64,000 bases of DNA from Manihot esculenta (lineage: Eukaryota; Streptophyta; Magnoliopsida; Malpighiales; Euphorbiaceae): the NCBI RefSeq assembly GCF_001659605.2, contig NC_035169.2, forward strand, positions 17,794,263-17,858,262, in the 5' to 3' direction. Shown here one piece after another: positions 22,547-38,400 of the stretch. The notes under the pieces were generated by a model, which was not told the DNA's origin, ran no database searches, and saw nothing but the letters and a program-made list of their open reading frames with translations. The position numbers and the translations under genes were made by a program. Positions within the stretch are counted from its first letter, which is position 1; the number at the start of each line of letters is the position of its first letter.

Positions 22547-25208
22547 CTGCAAATTATTCAAGCATTAAAGTTAATATTTAAAAATAACACTATTAGCAAA
22601 TAATGCTTTTATATTCACAGAATGGAGGTGGCAAGAACCAACACCCCCTTGATTGCAGTTGACAAATTGGAAATTCAAGAACGTAAACAGGCACATCTGA
22701 TTTTAGCTCATCCATGTCATTAACAAACATAGAAAAAGAAAGAAAAATAACTCACTCCTGTCCTCCTATGCCATGATTGGGAGATACTGCATTAATCATA
22801 GGAGTTGACTGTACCCCGGACTTTCTATACATCAAAGTCTATCAGTAAAAATCCCCTAATCAGCTTGAAGGAATAATCATATCCATCAATCCAATTTTCT
22901 TTTATCCTAGCATATTAAAATATGGATTCATGATATCATGAACATGCATCTATTAATTTAATAGGACGTTAAATGGGTTGAGAATTACTGCATATGCAAC
23001 CAACAGAACCGAAGTTTGTTTTCAAATATAGTAGCCAAATGCTGACAAATAATATATATATATATATATAGATATAGATATATATACACACACACACACA
23101 CAAATTCTGATATTCCAACTCTTCATTTTTCTATGCACCCGTGTCAACACAACAATTCACGGTACCGGTTTGATAACATTCTAACAATATCTTGCAATTC
23201 TAAAAAATTTGTATCTAATCAAAAAAATTTTAATATCTGGCCAATAGTGCCAAGATTTAAACACTTTAGCTCACTATTGGCCAGATAGTAAAAAGAAAGC
23301 ACAACGTCATGTCTAGGGAGGGGCAAAAAGAATCCATTTGGAAATTTTTGAAGGGCATTATATTTTACTCTTACTATTTTTGTAATTTCACTTTTTTTTT
23401 TTGAAGGGCAACGTACAAGTGTGCTTCCAACAACTATGTTTGGAGCATTGGGCACCACCATTCACACAATTCAAAAAAATACTCAAATGTAATATATTTT
23501 GTCATCTTGTTTTTGTAAATGTGTAGATGATATTAAATAAAATAAACGTATAAGAAGAAGCTATATCGGCCCAAGGGTTTTAAGAAAAAAAGATGAATAT
23601 ATATATATATATATATAAAATAAAGGTCAAATGACCAAAGAGGTCTTTTTTCCAATTTTATCTACAATTTTTAATTTGTAAATTATGTCCTAAATGCTAA
23701 CTTATTTCCAAGCTTATCCAACATTTTCCAACCAAACTTTGAACTAGGCATCAGAAAAGGAGATTAAGCAAACAGCCCAAGAAACCAACGATTGCCATTC
23801 TTGACGACCTATGATCCCTAAAATTCATTGTGGTGAGCAACAAGTGCAAATGAGAAGCAATACTGAAGCATAAGTTAAAAGGAATTGACAGCAGACGCAC
23901 TTCTCAAAGGTTTGCTAAAGAATGAAAGATGCTAATAATTTTTATTCTTTTCACATTCAATTTGTTGAAATTCTTCAGGATGAATTTGAAGTTTGAAGTG
24001 TTTTGTCTAGTCCAAAATGCAATTAATATGGAATAAGGATTGAAGAGAAATTTTGGAATCATTCAAGCATCTCAATAATAAATAAGATGGTAATGCTGAC
24101 CAAGATCCCACCCTCAACCTTAATTCTTTCACTTGAGATGGGTGCCTTGAAAAGGAATTGCTTGGACTGCCTGTCCACGATACAATTCCATTCCAGGTTA
24201 CTGGTTGTGTCAGTCTCTCACTATTGATCTTGGTTTCCTAACTACTGCTCCGAATTGTTGTGCTTCCTCTCGATGCTGTTGAGGGGAGTTTGGACATTTC
24301 ATGGTTAGAAACATTAGGCAACGTCAAAATGAACTGGCAAAAGTTAACCATGCATTTCATGCATCAAGGGTAGAAATTTACTCTCATGGGAAATCGCTCT
24401 TTAATGTATTCTCAGATTTCTACACTGTTGAAATTGACTACTATAGATTATGAGGTTGTTCTTTTGGTTTGTTATATGCAAATGGATGAAAATGACCAGG
24501 ACTCTTCAAGCCTCACCCCTGCTCAGTCTTTGCAATTGACCACTCCCTTAGATATTCATTCATCAACGTTCCAGAACCACAAGGGCCACCTTAAGGGATA
24601 TTGTCAGATCATGTAATTCCATTACAATCAACCGTTACAACAATCTCAGTTACGCCTTATAAATATAGTCACCATCAGAAAGATGAAATATTAAGCGATT
24701 GGTATGGGACATGCTAGTGGCTGGTATTATTTATCCCAATTCCTCACCGTTCTCTAGCCCATTTTTATTACGGCAGAAAAAGGATAGTAGGCAAGCAATT
24801 TTGCATTGATTACAACCAATTGAACAAAGCTACTATTCCTAACCATTACCACATTCTGTTGATACAAGTGTTGCTTGGTGAATTGCATGGGGCTACTTAT
24901 TTCTCCAAAATTGACTTACGCGTTGGATATCATCAAATACATATGAAGTCTAATGATATTCCTAAGATGGCCTTCCACACACACTCCAGCCATTACAAAT
25001 TCCTTGATATGCCTTTAGGCCTCATAATGTTAATCTTCTAAATATTACATATTGATATAATTTATAAACCAACTATATTTTATATCTTTTAGTCTAACTA
25101 AAAAAAATTAATACCAACTATATTTTATATCTTTTAGTCTAACTAAAAAAAATTAATATTTAATTAGATTAATATATATAAACTATAGTTAGTGATACAT
25201 TGTATACT

Positions 25209-25251
<43 letters not shown>

Positions 25252-26377
25252 ATATTACATATATAATAAAAAATCCGCTTTATCACCTTTTTCAAAAAGG
25301 CGAGACAGCAATAGACTATGTCGCTACACTGATTACAGACCGTCATTCCAGCATTACACACAATTCCCAAGCTCATCACCATTACTCCCTTATTCAGCAA
25401 GGCCTATTCTAGGAAAGCATATTAGTATTTCCTGAGAAATCTTCTTAGGTGCCTAAACTTATTGCTGAATTTCATACTACACCTATAGGGGTCATTCAAG
25501 TGGTCATTCAAGTGCTTTTTACACCCATCATCGATTGGCTGTGGGGTTATACTAACAAGGTATGATGAAGTCAATCTTGCTTAGTGTCAAAAGAACAAAT
25601 ATAAGGCAATGTCCCCAGTTGGCTTGTTGCAACCTCTTCCTAGACTACAAGGAATTTGGGAGGACATTTCAATGGATTTTGTTACAAGGTTGCCGAAATC
25701 AAATGGGGTTGATTGTGTGCGGTGTTGAATGAACTATTAAAATATCCTCATATTCTCCCCTTTGTAATCCGTTTACAATAAAGAGTGTGGCTAATCTATT
25801 TCTCAAAGAGGCAATCAAGCTTCATGGCTTGCCTCTCTCAATTGTTAGTGATCAAGATTCCAAATTCCTCAGTCACTTCTAGGCTGAAATATTTGTCCAT
25901 TGGGGACTCGTATGAAAACGAGTTCTTCCTACCATCATGAAATGGACGGACAAGCAGCGGTTACCAACATAAGCCACGAGCACTATTCAAGTTGTTTTGC
26001 ATTTGAACAACAGAGTAGTTCGCTTAATTGGTTGTATTGGGCTAAATACTTATACAATACCAGCTTTCATAGTGCTACTAAACAAAGTGTTTGTTGCATT
26101 TCTTACACGAAGAAACAAAGGTCACCAAGTCTCTAATGCCTTATTGAATTGGGATGAAATTTTATGGCAACTCAAATATAATCTCCACAAAGCCCAATCT
26201 ACAATGGTGCAACAATCCGACAACCAGAGAAGGGATATAGTCTTCATCATACTTGCCAAATCCATATTCGTATCGAGAATCAAAATCTTTATTTTATGAA
26301 TCAAGAATTGAATTAAAATGTAAGATTGGATAAAAATTCTAAGAATTAATTAAAAATAATGTATGTCCTAAAAATAA

Positions 26378-26427
<50 letters not shown>

Positions 26428-29400
26428 ATGACATATTTTGATAAATATAGAATTATAATTTATCTAACTAAAAGTATTTCGTAAGAGAATAATATATTTA
26501 TGATGTTATACAGTTTGTGCTACAAATTATCAACTATGGGATCATGAACAATAGTAATTATTAAACACACACACACATATTTTGATCAAACAATTAAATA
26601 GTAAAAAAAAATTGCAAGTTAGAATATTATTAACATAATAAATTGTCATAACAACTATAATTTGTTTAGTAAATTACCTAAAGGGAAAAGAATGGGTGGT
26701 GGAAGAAATCTAAGGAAAAATTTTATGTACACTTTTCATAGAAAAATGAATGAAATCTTAAATTTTGAAAACATAAGGTCCGATAAATCCTTTATAAATA
26801 ATTTATTAAATTGGATGAACACTCGATTGATTCATATTGATTCATCTAATTCACTATCTATTCTTTTGATTTAGTCACAATTAAGATAAATTTGCAATTT
26901 ACACATAGATTTGAATCGTTAGGATGTGTAAATGACTCAAGAATCGCAAGATTTGAATAAAGAATCATTTAACATTTTGGTATGTTTAAGATTTACTCCA
27001 TAGATTTGAATTGATTTATTGAAAAATTGATTCAAATCGGAAGATGCATATCACGAACCGTAAGATGCAAATCGTGAATAGTAAGATTCTGACAACAGTG
27101 TCACAATCGTTAAATTACGCCTCTGTTGCTTACAAGCTCCAACTTCCTCTACAATGCACCCTGTTGCTTTCACGTCTGGCAATTAAAGAAGATGATTGGT
27201 GATCAAGTGGTCATTGCCCACCAAAATTGGCTATCGAGGCCCCTCTACATGTGTTCTTGAAACAATCTTCCACAGTCGTACTATTGAATTGGATGGTGAG
27301 CCTACCCCACAGTGTTTTGTTAAATGGAAAGGTCAATTTGATGATGCTACTTGGATTAACATTAGTGACTAAAAGGCCAATTTCCAGATTTCAGCCTTGA
27401 GGACAAGGTGTGGTTAAAGAGGGTGGCATTGATACGGCAAACCAATAGAAAGGAAGGGCTAGGGGCATGTGGATAGTCTACTCTAGAAGATTGCAGAAGA
27501 ATCAAGAATAGTCTGAGGAAGCAGTGTTAGTTGTGCAAGTGCATGTCCTATGCATGAGCACCAGCAATTATAAATAGGAGTAAGTAGGGAATAAAAGGCA
27601 TATTGTGTTTTGTTGTGTAATTGAGAGCTGGAATTATTTAGCTTGGGGGATATTTTCTCCTATAGAATTGTTTGGCTTGTATCACAGTTTATTAAACTCA
27701 ATATATTTTCCCTCCTCCCTTAATTTTTTTGTTTGGTTCTGTTTACATGAATTGCATTTCTTGTTTAAATTCCTTTCTATATCAGTCACAGAAGAATTAG
27801 ACCCATGGTTAGTTAGGGATGTCAAAAGCAATTAGAATAGTAGCTAAAGGTAGCTGGAAGAACTTAGGATTAGGTATGTCTAACATAATTATTTTCCAAA
27901 TATCTACTCTCTTTTCTCCCTAAATCCTCATTTTATTTTCTATTCTTCACTCTTCTGTGTACAAGTCTTTCCTTATTCCCCCTTGTCTCTTTCTATTCTT
28001 TAAATCACCTATAATTTCTTCAACATTACTCTATTCGGGCTTTCCGTTTCCAACTAAGGGTATAAATAAACCAAACTATTTGTTAACTGTTCCAAGCTTA
28101 GTTCAATTAAAGCTTGCCTCACTTGGTCTAGGTTTGTTTTCTAAAGGAACCCAGCATGAGGCAAATTGATTTATGCACAAGGGGGATAATAACATATAAA
28201 ATTTATAAAATTATTTTAACTAAAAATAGGCTCCACCAAGAAACATACCAAAGCATATTCTCACATTTTCCCATAAAGTATGCTAGGTAAAGTACAGGGT
28301 GGCTCCTTTTTTTTATAAGTCCAGCAAACCTTGATAAGGGGGCCTCCCTCCCCCCCTTCTTTTTTAGCTTCTTCATCTTCTCTTCTCCGTTACTTTTCTC
28401 CGCATCTCCTACCATTAAAACTTTACTAAAAAATTCTCAGATCCGACTTAAACATTGAAGGGTCTCCACCAGGGGCATTCGAGTAGACCCCTGACCGTAT
28501 TTTCTCCATTTCGCAGGCCTCCATTCCTAGATCGCACATTGTGGGACCCATATGATGAAGCAAGAGGAAATCCTTTGTCAGGAGGCAATACTTTTCAACA
28601 AATTGAAACACACAAGGTCTCCAACGATCTTCAAACACACTAACTGTGAAACTCGCAATCAACTTTCAAAGCATATAAATTTAATTATCATAAGTGGATG
28701 AAGCAAGAGGAAATCCTTCATCAGGAGGCAATACTTTTCAATAAATTGAAGCACACAAGATCTCCAACGATCTTCAAACACACCAACTGTGAAACTCGAG
28801 ATCAACTTCCAAAGCATATAAAATTTAATTATCATAATTGGAAGCAAGATATTCGAGATGAAAACTATGTTTAAAACGTATGGGAATATGTACGAAAAAT
28901 TGCTCGCGACACTTTGCAATTCAACAAGCAATGGGACAATCAAGCTTGGAACACATATAGAACGTGAACTAAGAGAGTACAAAGGAAACAAAGAAATAAT
29001 GGTACTAAAAAAAGAAGCCATATGAGCTGGTTGCAACACACTTGTAGCCACGTAACATATTGGGTCCGAATTAGAGGTGTAAATGAACCAAGCCGAACTT
29101 AGATTTTAAGAGCTCAAGCTTGGTTAATTAAAATTTTTTCAAGCTCGAGCAGAATTCGAGTTTCACTCATTTCGAACTCGAGCTGAGTATTAATAAGTTC
29201 AAGTTTGACTTGTTTAACAAACAAGCTTAGACAAGCCAAGTAGTTCAATTTATTTACACAAATAATAAGTTTTAATTTAAAACTAATAAGTTTAAAAATA
29301 AATAATTTTAATTAAATAAGTATATGTACAAATTAGCTCGTAAACTGTAAAGAACAATCTCTTAAATCTTAACGATCCAAATATCTGTAAGTTTTAAGAG

Positions 29401-32400
29401 TGTGATTAAACTATGTGAAGCTGAACTTTAAAAATTTCAGGTTTGGCTCATGAAAGTATATGTATGGTTTGAGTTTATTTCTCTTATAATATTATATATC
29501 TTTACCTCTCTTTCATTTAAGGTTAAAATTTGAATTATATGATACATTGTAATTATCCAATTACAGAGTCATTTAAGAATAATTAAACCATATATGAATA
29601 ACTATAGAACATATTAAGTGCATACATAATATAAAGGGCTAGATGTTAAAAGTGAGATTTTAAAAATTAAATATGTAAATGTAACATAAATATATGAAAT
29701 TAGATAAGTTAATATATTGTACAACAAAGTGTTAATAGCTAAAAATTGCAATTAATTACACATATAATAATAAGCTTTAAATTTTAGAAGTATTTTTAAA
29801 TATCATCAAAATATTCTATGTATTTCTATCATGTTATAAACATTTGTATCATAAAATAAATTTTTATAATTAAATATCCCTCTCCCTCTCCCTTTCTGTA
29901 TGTATAACTTCGTATTTATATATTACACACTTCTATTGTATTGCTATTGTATATATTAAAATAATGAAATTGAATTTCTATTCTTATTTAATTTATATAT
30001 ATTTTAATCTAATTAATATATTCTTTAATCATTGAGTTAACAAGTTTTAGTAGTTAAAGTGAATCCTAATATATAGTAATTTTAAATATGAACCACCGGC
30101 TCTTAAAAGATATTTTCAAATATCAACTAAAGTAACTAAAATATGTCTATCATATAATAACTTATATGATAGAGTAGTTATTTAAAATTAAATACTTTCT
30201 GAAAATTTTTTTTTTAAAAAAAGGAAAATTACTTTTTCCATCCCTGACTTGTGTCAAAATTAACACATATGTCCCTTTGTTTTTAAGACTTAGTTTAGTC
30301 TTTACAGTTTGACTTGATCAATCTAAAGGTCCATGTGTCCAATTTTTCATTATTGTATGAGAAATTGCTAATAGCCTTAGAGATGTACTACTTTCCCATC
30401 CTCGGATTATGATAAAAATTAACAGTTGCATCCCTCAATTTTTTTTAAGCACAAATGTTTTTTATCCTGCATTTTGATTTTGCTGAATTTAAGAAATATA
30501 TTGTTTTTTAATATGGACGGAGCAGCTCCTTCAGTTTAACGGAGTCAAAATGTATGGATTAAACTGTTGAGTTTTAAAAATAGAGGGACATCTATTGATT
30601 TTGATATAAATGAGGGATGAAAAAATGATGTACCCTAAAAAATAATATAGAAAGAAATAAAATTAGAAAAAATTAGATGAACATTTCTACCACCAAAGTA
30701 TAATTATCTTAGTGATTTTAATTTGCATTGATTATAAATTCATACCTTTAAAATTTATAATATAATAATATAATAAAAGCTTTAGTTATCCAATATATTC
30801 ATATTACTAAATAGGTTATTTTATTAAAATTTATTAAGATGAAAATAGAAAAATAATGTGGATCTAAGTAAAAAACAGAAAAAGAGGGGATGACTCCACC
30901 ACACTTTAAAATATAATGAATAAGTCATGCCCACATTGTCGGGCCAAGCGAGATCCACGAATTTTTTTTTTCATAATTTTTATTAGACCTAAAAATTTAT
31001 TTATTCTAGATTAAATTTATAAATCATGGTTGTATTTAAAATATAATATTTTAATTTAATGTAATAATATTACCGAGCTCAAGCAATCTTGTTTTGTGTA
31101 GAATTCAAGACTTCAAGCTCAAAGTGAACTAAGCTCGAATCGACCATGAGCTTAGCATATTCTTAATTAACTGAGCTTGAGCTTTAATATTAAAGCTTGA
31201 GCCAAAAAACATAGTCAAGATTGAGCTGTTCAAAGCTCCATTCCACTTGATCATGTATATACCCCTTGCTCTTAGCAACTTTCTTCATAGCAATATAAGT
31301 CTAGAGCATGGTAGTGTTAGCTAGTAGTTCATTATGTTTGATTATTTTTCTTTTTTTTTTTTTTTTCTTGTTCCTCTTCTAAAAACATAAGATCCAACAA
31401 AGTTATTTTAAGCCCTATTTGTCTAATCTCCAAAAATTTTCTCCAAGTTATTCTACACCACATCTGCTAAACTTCAAATGTACTTCCCTATCAAAATTAC
31501 CCAAATTCTTGATGTTCCTGGAGTTTATTGATCCCTGGCAACCCTAATCCTTTCCTAAACCACATAGACAGATTTGTGTCTGCTCCCATTTTATTTCAAC
31601 TCAAATCCTTCGTTGCAAACCCCAACCCCTGCATACTTCATGTCTTTTCTACCTTTCATGCCAACCCAAGACAAGCACTAAACATTAATTGCATGTCCTG
31701 CATAAAAGATTGGAAAACAAAAAATTCTCTCTAAATTCAGCACATTATACATCAATATTTTTTCATTCGAGAGACCCCCCAAACCAAATGCATTCTTCTC
31801 ATAAATTGAACTAATCCTGCTTGAGTAAAATTTTGATTGATATTCTTAGCAAACAAGAAAAAACTCATACTTCTTTATTGATAAGATATCCTACCCCAAA
31901 AATCTCTATCAAAATAAAGAAACATTAGAAATTTCATACATGTTTTGTCAACTGTTTTGCCACAAAGTTGCAAAATCATAGATTCAAAATGTTTTAGCTT
32001 CAATATCAACTGTGCTGCATATAATGCTGAACCCCACAAGGAGGACAAATTTTAAACACCTTGTTCTCATGCTTATCTGAACATAGTATTAGCATCCCCT
32101 CCATGGAGCATAAATCACATAATATAGTGCAGAAATACGAGAAAATCCAAGTAAAATTTAAAGGAAGAGAGCATAATACTGAAAACGCACCTTCCAAAAC
32201 CAGGATATCTGAGGATCAGTTTCTTTGTAACCATTGTACTCGGTATGTGCCTTCCAATCTTCTACACAGACAGCACTTTCACTTCCATATAGCATCCAAT
32301 CAAGATCTTCAAGCTCTAAACTTTTGAAAAAGAATGTCTGGAGATCTGAGTTACAAAGGATATCAGCAAAACCTCTTGCAAATCGAGATACCTGGTCAGA

Positions 32401-35400
32401 GGTTGATTTGACAAAGCGATGTCGAATGAGAAGATTAACATATTCCTCCCTGTTCTTGCTAGTTACAGAAATGCTTTTCCCATCACGGCAAAGTTCCTCA
32501 ACTTTTCTTGATCCCAACTCTTCAACTTCTCTGACAAATGTTAATCCTAAAGCATCTGAATCAATAAAATCAGCATCCATTTCAAGAATCTGCTTACAGC
32601 TACTGTATAAACACGGATCTGCATCACGTATGTCCTCCAAAGATATATGCCTTCCAGCCAATTGCAAGAAAAACACACGGTCTAAGACAATGCCAACTTG
32701 CACTTCATGCACCAAAGCTAATGCAATAACTCGACCAGCGAACGTAAAATAATCGAGGTGCATGGGATCCACCTTCGATGCTGGAGCATAAAGTAAAAAA
32801 AAAAAATCAGAATTGCATACACTTTTGTTTTGGAGAGAATTCATCTGTCACATGTTCATTATGAACATTGAGTACAAAGGTAAAAGGAATTCTAAAAGAA
32901 ATTTATACATCCAATCAGAATGTTCTTGAAAAGAGAGGAAAAGGTTCTTAAAAAATGCTAGTGTTAATGCAGGCAGAGTAACACATCAGAATACAATCTG
33001 CACTATGAAAATGTCTAAAAGCAATTTACCTGTGACAAGCAATGACAATGGCAAAGTTCAGGGACTTTAGACATTTTAGTTTGGTGTTGGTATAAAATTC
33101 TCACCAAGGCCTTGTCCAGGAGGCTTGTGTATAGTTTCCAATCATCCAATTTCCTCAAACCAGGAAGTTATTATTGAAGACAGCCAAATTTGGGATGAAG
33201 CCCACAGCAAATGAAGATGTTGATGAAGCTAGGATTTTGGTGATTGCAAGATGAGTTCAAATTATGTTTTACCAAGGACAAGTTCAAGGGTACTGCAATA
33301 ATATTGGTGCATTAAACAGCAAGAGCAACTTTACAAGAGGAAAGCAAATGAAGGGTACTGCAATAATATTGGTGGATTAAACAGAAAGAGCAACTTTACA
33401 AGAGGAACAGCTTCAGAGAAGTCAGGGAACAATGAACAAGCTATTGATTTGGAAATTTTTGCCTCCAAACTACAGTTAGAACTAGAAGGTTAGCAGGTTC
33501 ATCTCAATTTGACTGGTTTTGCCAAGAGAACATGTCAGTGCAGGGACATACAAATAGTTTGGAATTGTGTAGAGATGACAACTTGACAATTTTTAAATTG
33601 AAAAATTAGAATTGAACCACCTTAATTTCATTTTTCAACTCAGTTCATTTAAAATTTTTGCAATTACTTGAGTACGATTTGCTTTTAACCATTAGAAAAA
33701 TAAAACTGAAAAAAAAAAAAATCAAACAAGCAAGCAAACAAACGAACAAAACAAAAAGCAAACTGAATTTTTTACATACTATTTTTCGTTGCATTTTTTT
33801 CTGCTTTGACTTTGGGCATTTGATGATATTTAACTGGTTGTTGATATAAAATACTGATGAGAGAAAAATCAAAGGAAGGCCGAACTCCTAGAAAGTTGAG
33901 CCTAGAACAAACCAACCAAATAGGTTCTTTCGCACAGTTCAGTTCGCTCAGTTCTTCCCATAATTAGGTTCAGTTTAGTTGTCTTTTCAAGAGAATCATT
34001 CTTCCCACTTATTAACCACCCGATGCTCATTCCTAGATACATGATCAAATTATTTGAGAAATGAAGACATCATGATTGCTTTGTAGAAGGGTGCTTAACC
34101 CCAAAAATTGCTTCTACCATGGCCACATGTCAATGAAATACCACAACAATACTATGAAAATTGCTTACTAAAATAAAAAAAAAAATTGTAAATAGAAGTT
34201 ATCTTGCACCCCAAAAACTCAAGGAAGAAAAAAGTTCTAGAAAAGCAAAAAAGAGATTTGTTGCAAATATTCAAATTTCTCTCCTGCTATTTATATTTTA
34301 TCTTCAGGTTCTTCCATTTTATAGGAAATTTCACAACTAACCCTGAGGTACAAAAAAGACCAATGCTTTGCTTATAAGGGTTTTGGCCAGCATTCAAGTC
34401 AATGTCCTAATATAATGATCTCATTTACTGATAAAGAGCTATAGCAAAAATAGTTGATTTGCAACAAATTGAAGGACTGAAGGCGACGTTACATGCAATT
34501 TTAAGGAGCTCATTGACTTGTATGCCGAGTAGGGATATCAATTAGAATTAGAATTAGGATCTTAATTCTTCAATATAAGCTAATACCCCAAAAACTGAAT
34601 GGGGAACAAGATTGGACGTGTACTATTATTTTTCACACTTGAGTTAAAGGCAATAGTGCATAATGACAATAAACTCAAGTGTACTATATTGTTTTTGAAG
34701 ATGCTAAAATTAAGTAAGATAAGCACATATTCAGAGATTTCAAATGGATGTTTGATGAGATGCAATATTATATTCTCCCTCTTAAGGCAGGCAGCATTCT
34801 TAGGTCATTACTGGTTATTTGATCGGAAGCTATAGCATATCTATCAAAACACATTTTCTTTCATCACATCAAAAGAAATTCAAGTTAATACAAATAAAGG
34901 ATTGTCAGTTACTAAGTTGAAAAAAAAAAAAATAACAAGACATTACCTATCATGTGTCTTTTCATCCCTTGACAGAACACTAGATCCTCCAATTAAATGG
35001 AGTTGGTTCTTGCAAGAGCAGAGAAATAATATAGTAGCCTATCATGGCTGGAACACATTTATCCTTATTAAGGCAAATTTTTGGTATATTATGTTCTTGG
35101 TAATTAGCATGTTTGATGTTGTTTAATTCCTATTTAGTATAGGGGTAGAATTTTCCTAGTTTGGAATTTCTAATGCTAATAATAGAGAGATTAGATATGT
35201 CAGTTTCCAATTTAGGATTCATTAGATCATCCTAGATGGAGTAGGATTAGTTATCAATTCTATAAAGATTTATCCAACAAGTTATCAGGTATTTTTTGGG
35301 AAAAAAGGTTATCAGGTATTTGAATAGAAAGGCTTGATCCCTATCCCTATTATCTTCATTCTTTTTTCCTACTTCTAGTTTTTCATTTAACTACAATACC

Positions 35401-38400
35401 ACATCTCTCCCTATCCTTTTCCTTCTCCCCTATTTAGGCTATGTTTGGCATTATTGTTGCAGCTACTGTTGAGAAAAACACTTCCATAAATATATTAATT
35501 CGAGAGATCAAAAATTGATTTAAAAATAATTATGATGTACGTCATAAGATTGCAAAAATAATAGAAAAGCTTTTCCAAACTACAGGAGCATCTAAAATTA
35601 TACTTCTTCTAAGAAGCGTCCCAGGACTCTATGCCAACATTCAAGGCCCCAAAAACCTTTGTTTCCATCTTTTATGACCCTAATCAATGCCAATTCAATT
35701 CCTAACTCTATACTAAATCACAAAGTCCTCTTCCCTTGGAAATTAAGTTCCTTTAGCATAAGGTGTAGCACTAACCAGTAACTACAGTAAACAACGATTA
35801 TAAAGTAGGGAAAAAGTGATCCATGCAAACTCTGTTAGGAATTCTTGATCCCAAACAGTTGTGCTCCAAGTTCAGAAGGGTCCTTTATATTTTTCATCCA
35901 AGATCATCTCCAAGCATCTAAAACAAAAAGATCAGTTTTGAAAACAAGTTGTGCAATCATTTCAGATTCAGCTCCTATTGCTCCCATTGCAGACTCTAGT
36001 TATCAATTATCACCATCTTCATCATTCTCCTCCTCATAGACCTTACTTACACTAGACATATTAGCAATAAAATCTTACTCTATCTTAATGATGTGAGTGT
36101 GGGAAATTAATTGGTGAATGGTGAAACAATGGCATTTGGCATAAGAAATGTTAGAGACAATTAATGAAACAGGGCATTTTGGGTCATAAACGATACAACT
36201 GGCAGGAATTCTCCTTTTGTTTGTTTTAGCTGTTGGGAGTTAGTTGAGCTGTTATAACACATATACAGTGTTCATTAGTGAGTAACATACTTGTACTTGT
36301 CAATAGAGAGAGAGAGAGAAGAATTGTTGTAATCTCTATTAAAGGGACTGAATAACTTGTAGATGGTGTGTGATGAATGATAATCTCTCATGTTCTCAAT
36401 TATCTATGCTATATCTCTTCCCTTCTTTATTTCTTTCTTTCTTAATTCCCTTAAGCTGAAACATTTTTATCAGAGCAGCAATCCTTGACAATGGTGGAGG
36501 GAACAAGGTTGCGGAATGGAGGCAGGAAGTACCTACAATGTTGCAGGAATTTGAGCAAAGATGGGAGCAACACCAAACTGTTTTGCATAAGGAAGCAGAG
36601 GCTCGCAACAACCAAGTAATAATGGAGCTCAAGTCTGGTATTAAGAGTTCCCTCTGATAAGCTCCTTCCCTATTAATTGTCCCATAACACCATCCATGAT
36701 CCAGGATCATAACAGAGGGCAAGGCTATTATGCCATCAGGCTTTTATTAAAGTGAGAGGCCCTACAAGTTATGAAAATGGGTATGATTATGTATCTCAGC
36801 TGAGAGCAAGATTTGGCCAGCAAGGGTTTGACAATCCTTGGCTAAACTCCAGAAAATTAGAGTGATTATGTATCTTAGTTGAGAGCAAGATTTGGCCAGC
36901 AAGGTTTGACAATGCTCGACTAAACTCCAGAACTTGAGGCAGACACAGAGTTTGCAAGCTTACTCAAGACACTTTTGATGCACTATAACTAAAAACAGGA
37001 GTAAGGGAGGACCAAGCTCTCAGTTTTTTTTCTCATGCCTCATTGATGAGCTGCAAACGCCTATTAGAATGTTTAAACAACAAATGTTAGAAGCTTATAG
37101 CAGGATTTGAAGAACTAATTGTTGCAGCCATTCACAACAAATCCAAATCCGGGTCCAGGTTTTCTTCTTATCCTTCTTCAGTTACAAGTTCTTTGAAATT
37201 ATAATATTACAGGTAATTCCCCAGCTATTTCAAATATTACAACTCCTAAAGGTCAATCTGGATTGCTACCTACAACCGATATTCCTAAGCTACCTATGGC
37301 ACCTATTAAGAAATCCCCAACTTTAACCAGTAAGGATATTACTGAGAAGAGATTAAAAGGCTTATGTTTCGTTGTGATGACAAATTCACATCTGCACACA
37401 AATTTCAGATAAAGCAAGCCTTTGTGATGCAAATCAAGGTGGATGATGGAGACGATGAAGAAGATGTTGAGCAGGGAAGGATCCAGGAGAATACTTCCAG
37501 CAAGCGAGCTCTGGAATTGCAGCTACAAGAGCTCCAATTGTCCTCAAATGCAGCAAGGGAGATTCCAAGGTCTCAGAACATGAGAATTGAAGGGTCTTGT
37601 GGGAAAAGGGTAATTCAGGTATTCATATACACAGGTAGTACCCCTAATTGCCTTAAAAGAGATCATTTGTGGTAGTTGAGGTAGCCAATAGACAGGATTT
37701 ACAATGTGAGCGTTGTTGTAAGGCAATTGGATGGCAGATGCAAGATCAGTTCCTTACTACTGAGGTCTTTCTGTTGCCTTTGGATAGCTATGATTTAACT
37801 CTGGGAGCTTCTTAGTTAGCTACTTTGGGAGAAATCAATTGGAATGTTCAGACCCTTCAAAGGAGGTTTATGTGGAATTGCGTTCAGTTAAAGGGACAAT
37901 TGAAGAGTTCATTTGAGGTTATTTTGGAGAAACAATTAACCAAACTTCACATAGCACACCAATTCTCTGCAATGCAATTGGTTTGACATAAAGAGTACTA
38001 ATTTCCTTCTTGTTGAGATATGATTTGGCTACAATTGTTGAGGATATGTATTTACCCAAAGGGCTTGAGGGAATAATCAAGCTTCTCCTTCATACAAATC
38101 TCTTTCTTCTTCTTATTCTCTATGGTATCAAAGCCTAAAAATAAGGCCTGATTATGTCTGGTATACTGGCAGCCTAAAGAAAAGTTAACCACTTGCGAAC
38201 TCCATTGCTATATCAAGGGATAAAGTAGTTTCATTTTGATTGCTGAGAAACATGCTATTGGGATTAAGTAAAGGTGAAACTTCTATCACTATCCATAGGA
38301 AACACTAATCTTGCCAAGAAAGAGAAACGTATTAATACTTCCTCATCTATGAAGTTCAAAAGAGAGTCGAGTGTCCATATTAAGAAACAGGTAATTAACC

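Larger units (their letters stand above)
22547..32190 (-). other. UPL5: UPL5 intron 2 (9.6 kb) packed with repeats
   Basis: Flanked by GTGCGT donor and TTTGCAG acceptor on the minus strand. It contains a plus-strand Reina-like gypsy relic (24380-27520) and possible LTR, a 143-bp tandem duplication, a long inverted-repeat region with a MITE-like insertion (29068-31262) and several microsatellites. The stretches 22600-24380, 27850-28550 and 31262-32190 show nothing I can name. Confidence 0.88.

Noticed and set aside
25164..25412. Open frames with Cys-Val or Thr-His runs
   Set aside because: They are translations of the (AC)n microsatellite.
32234..32752. 172-codon plus-strand open frame
   Set aside because: It is the antisense shadow of UPL5 exon 2 and resembles no protein.
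35430..35590. Possible small hAT-type element (CTATGTTTGGCATT end)
   Set aside because: Right terminus and target duplication could not be found; the inverted match is too weak.
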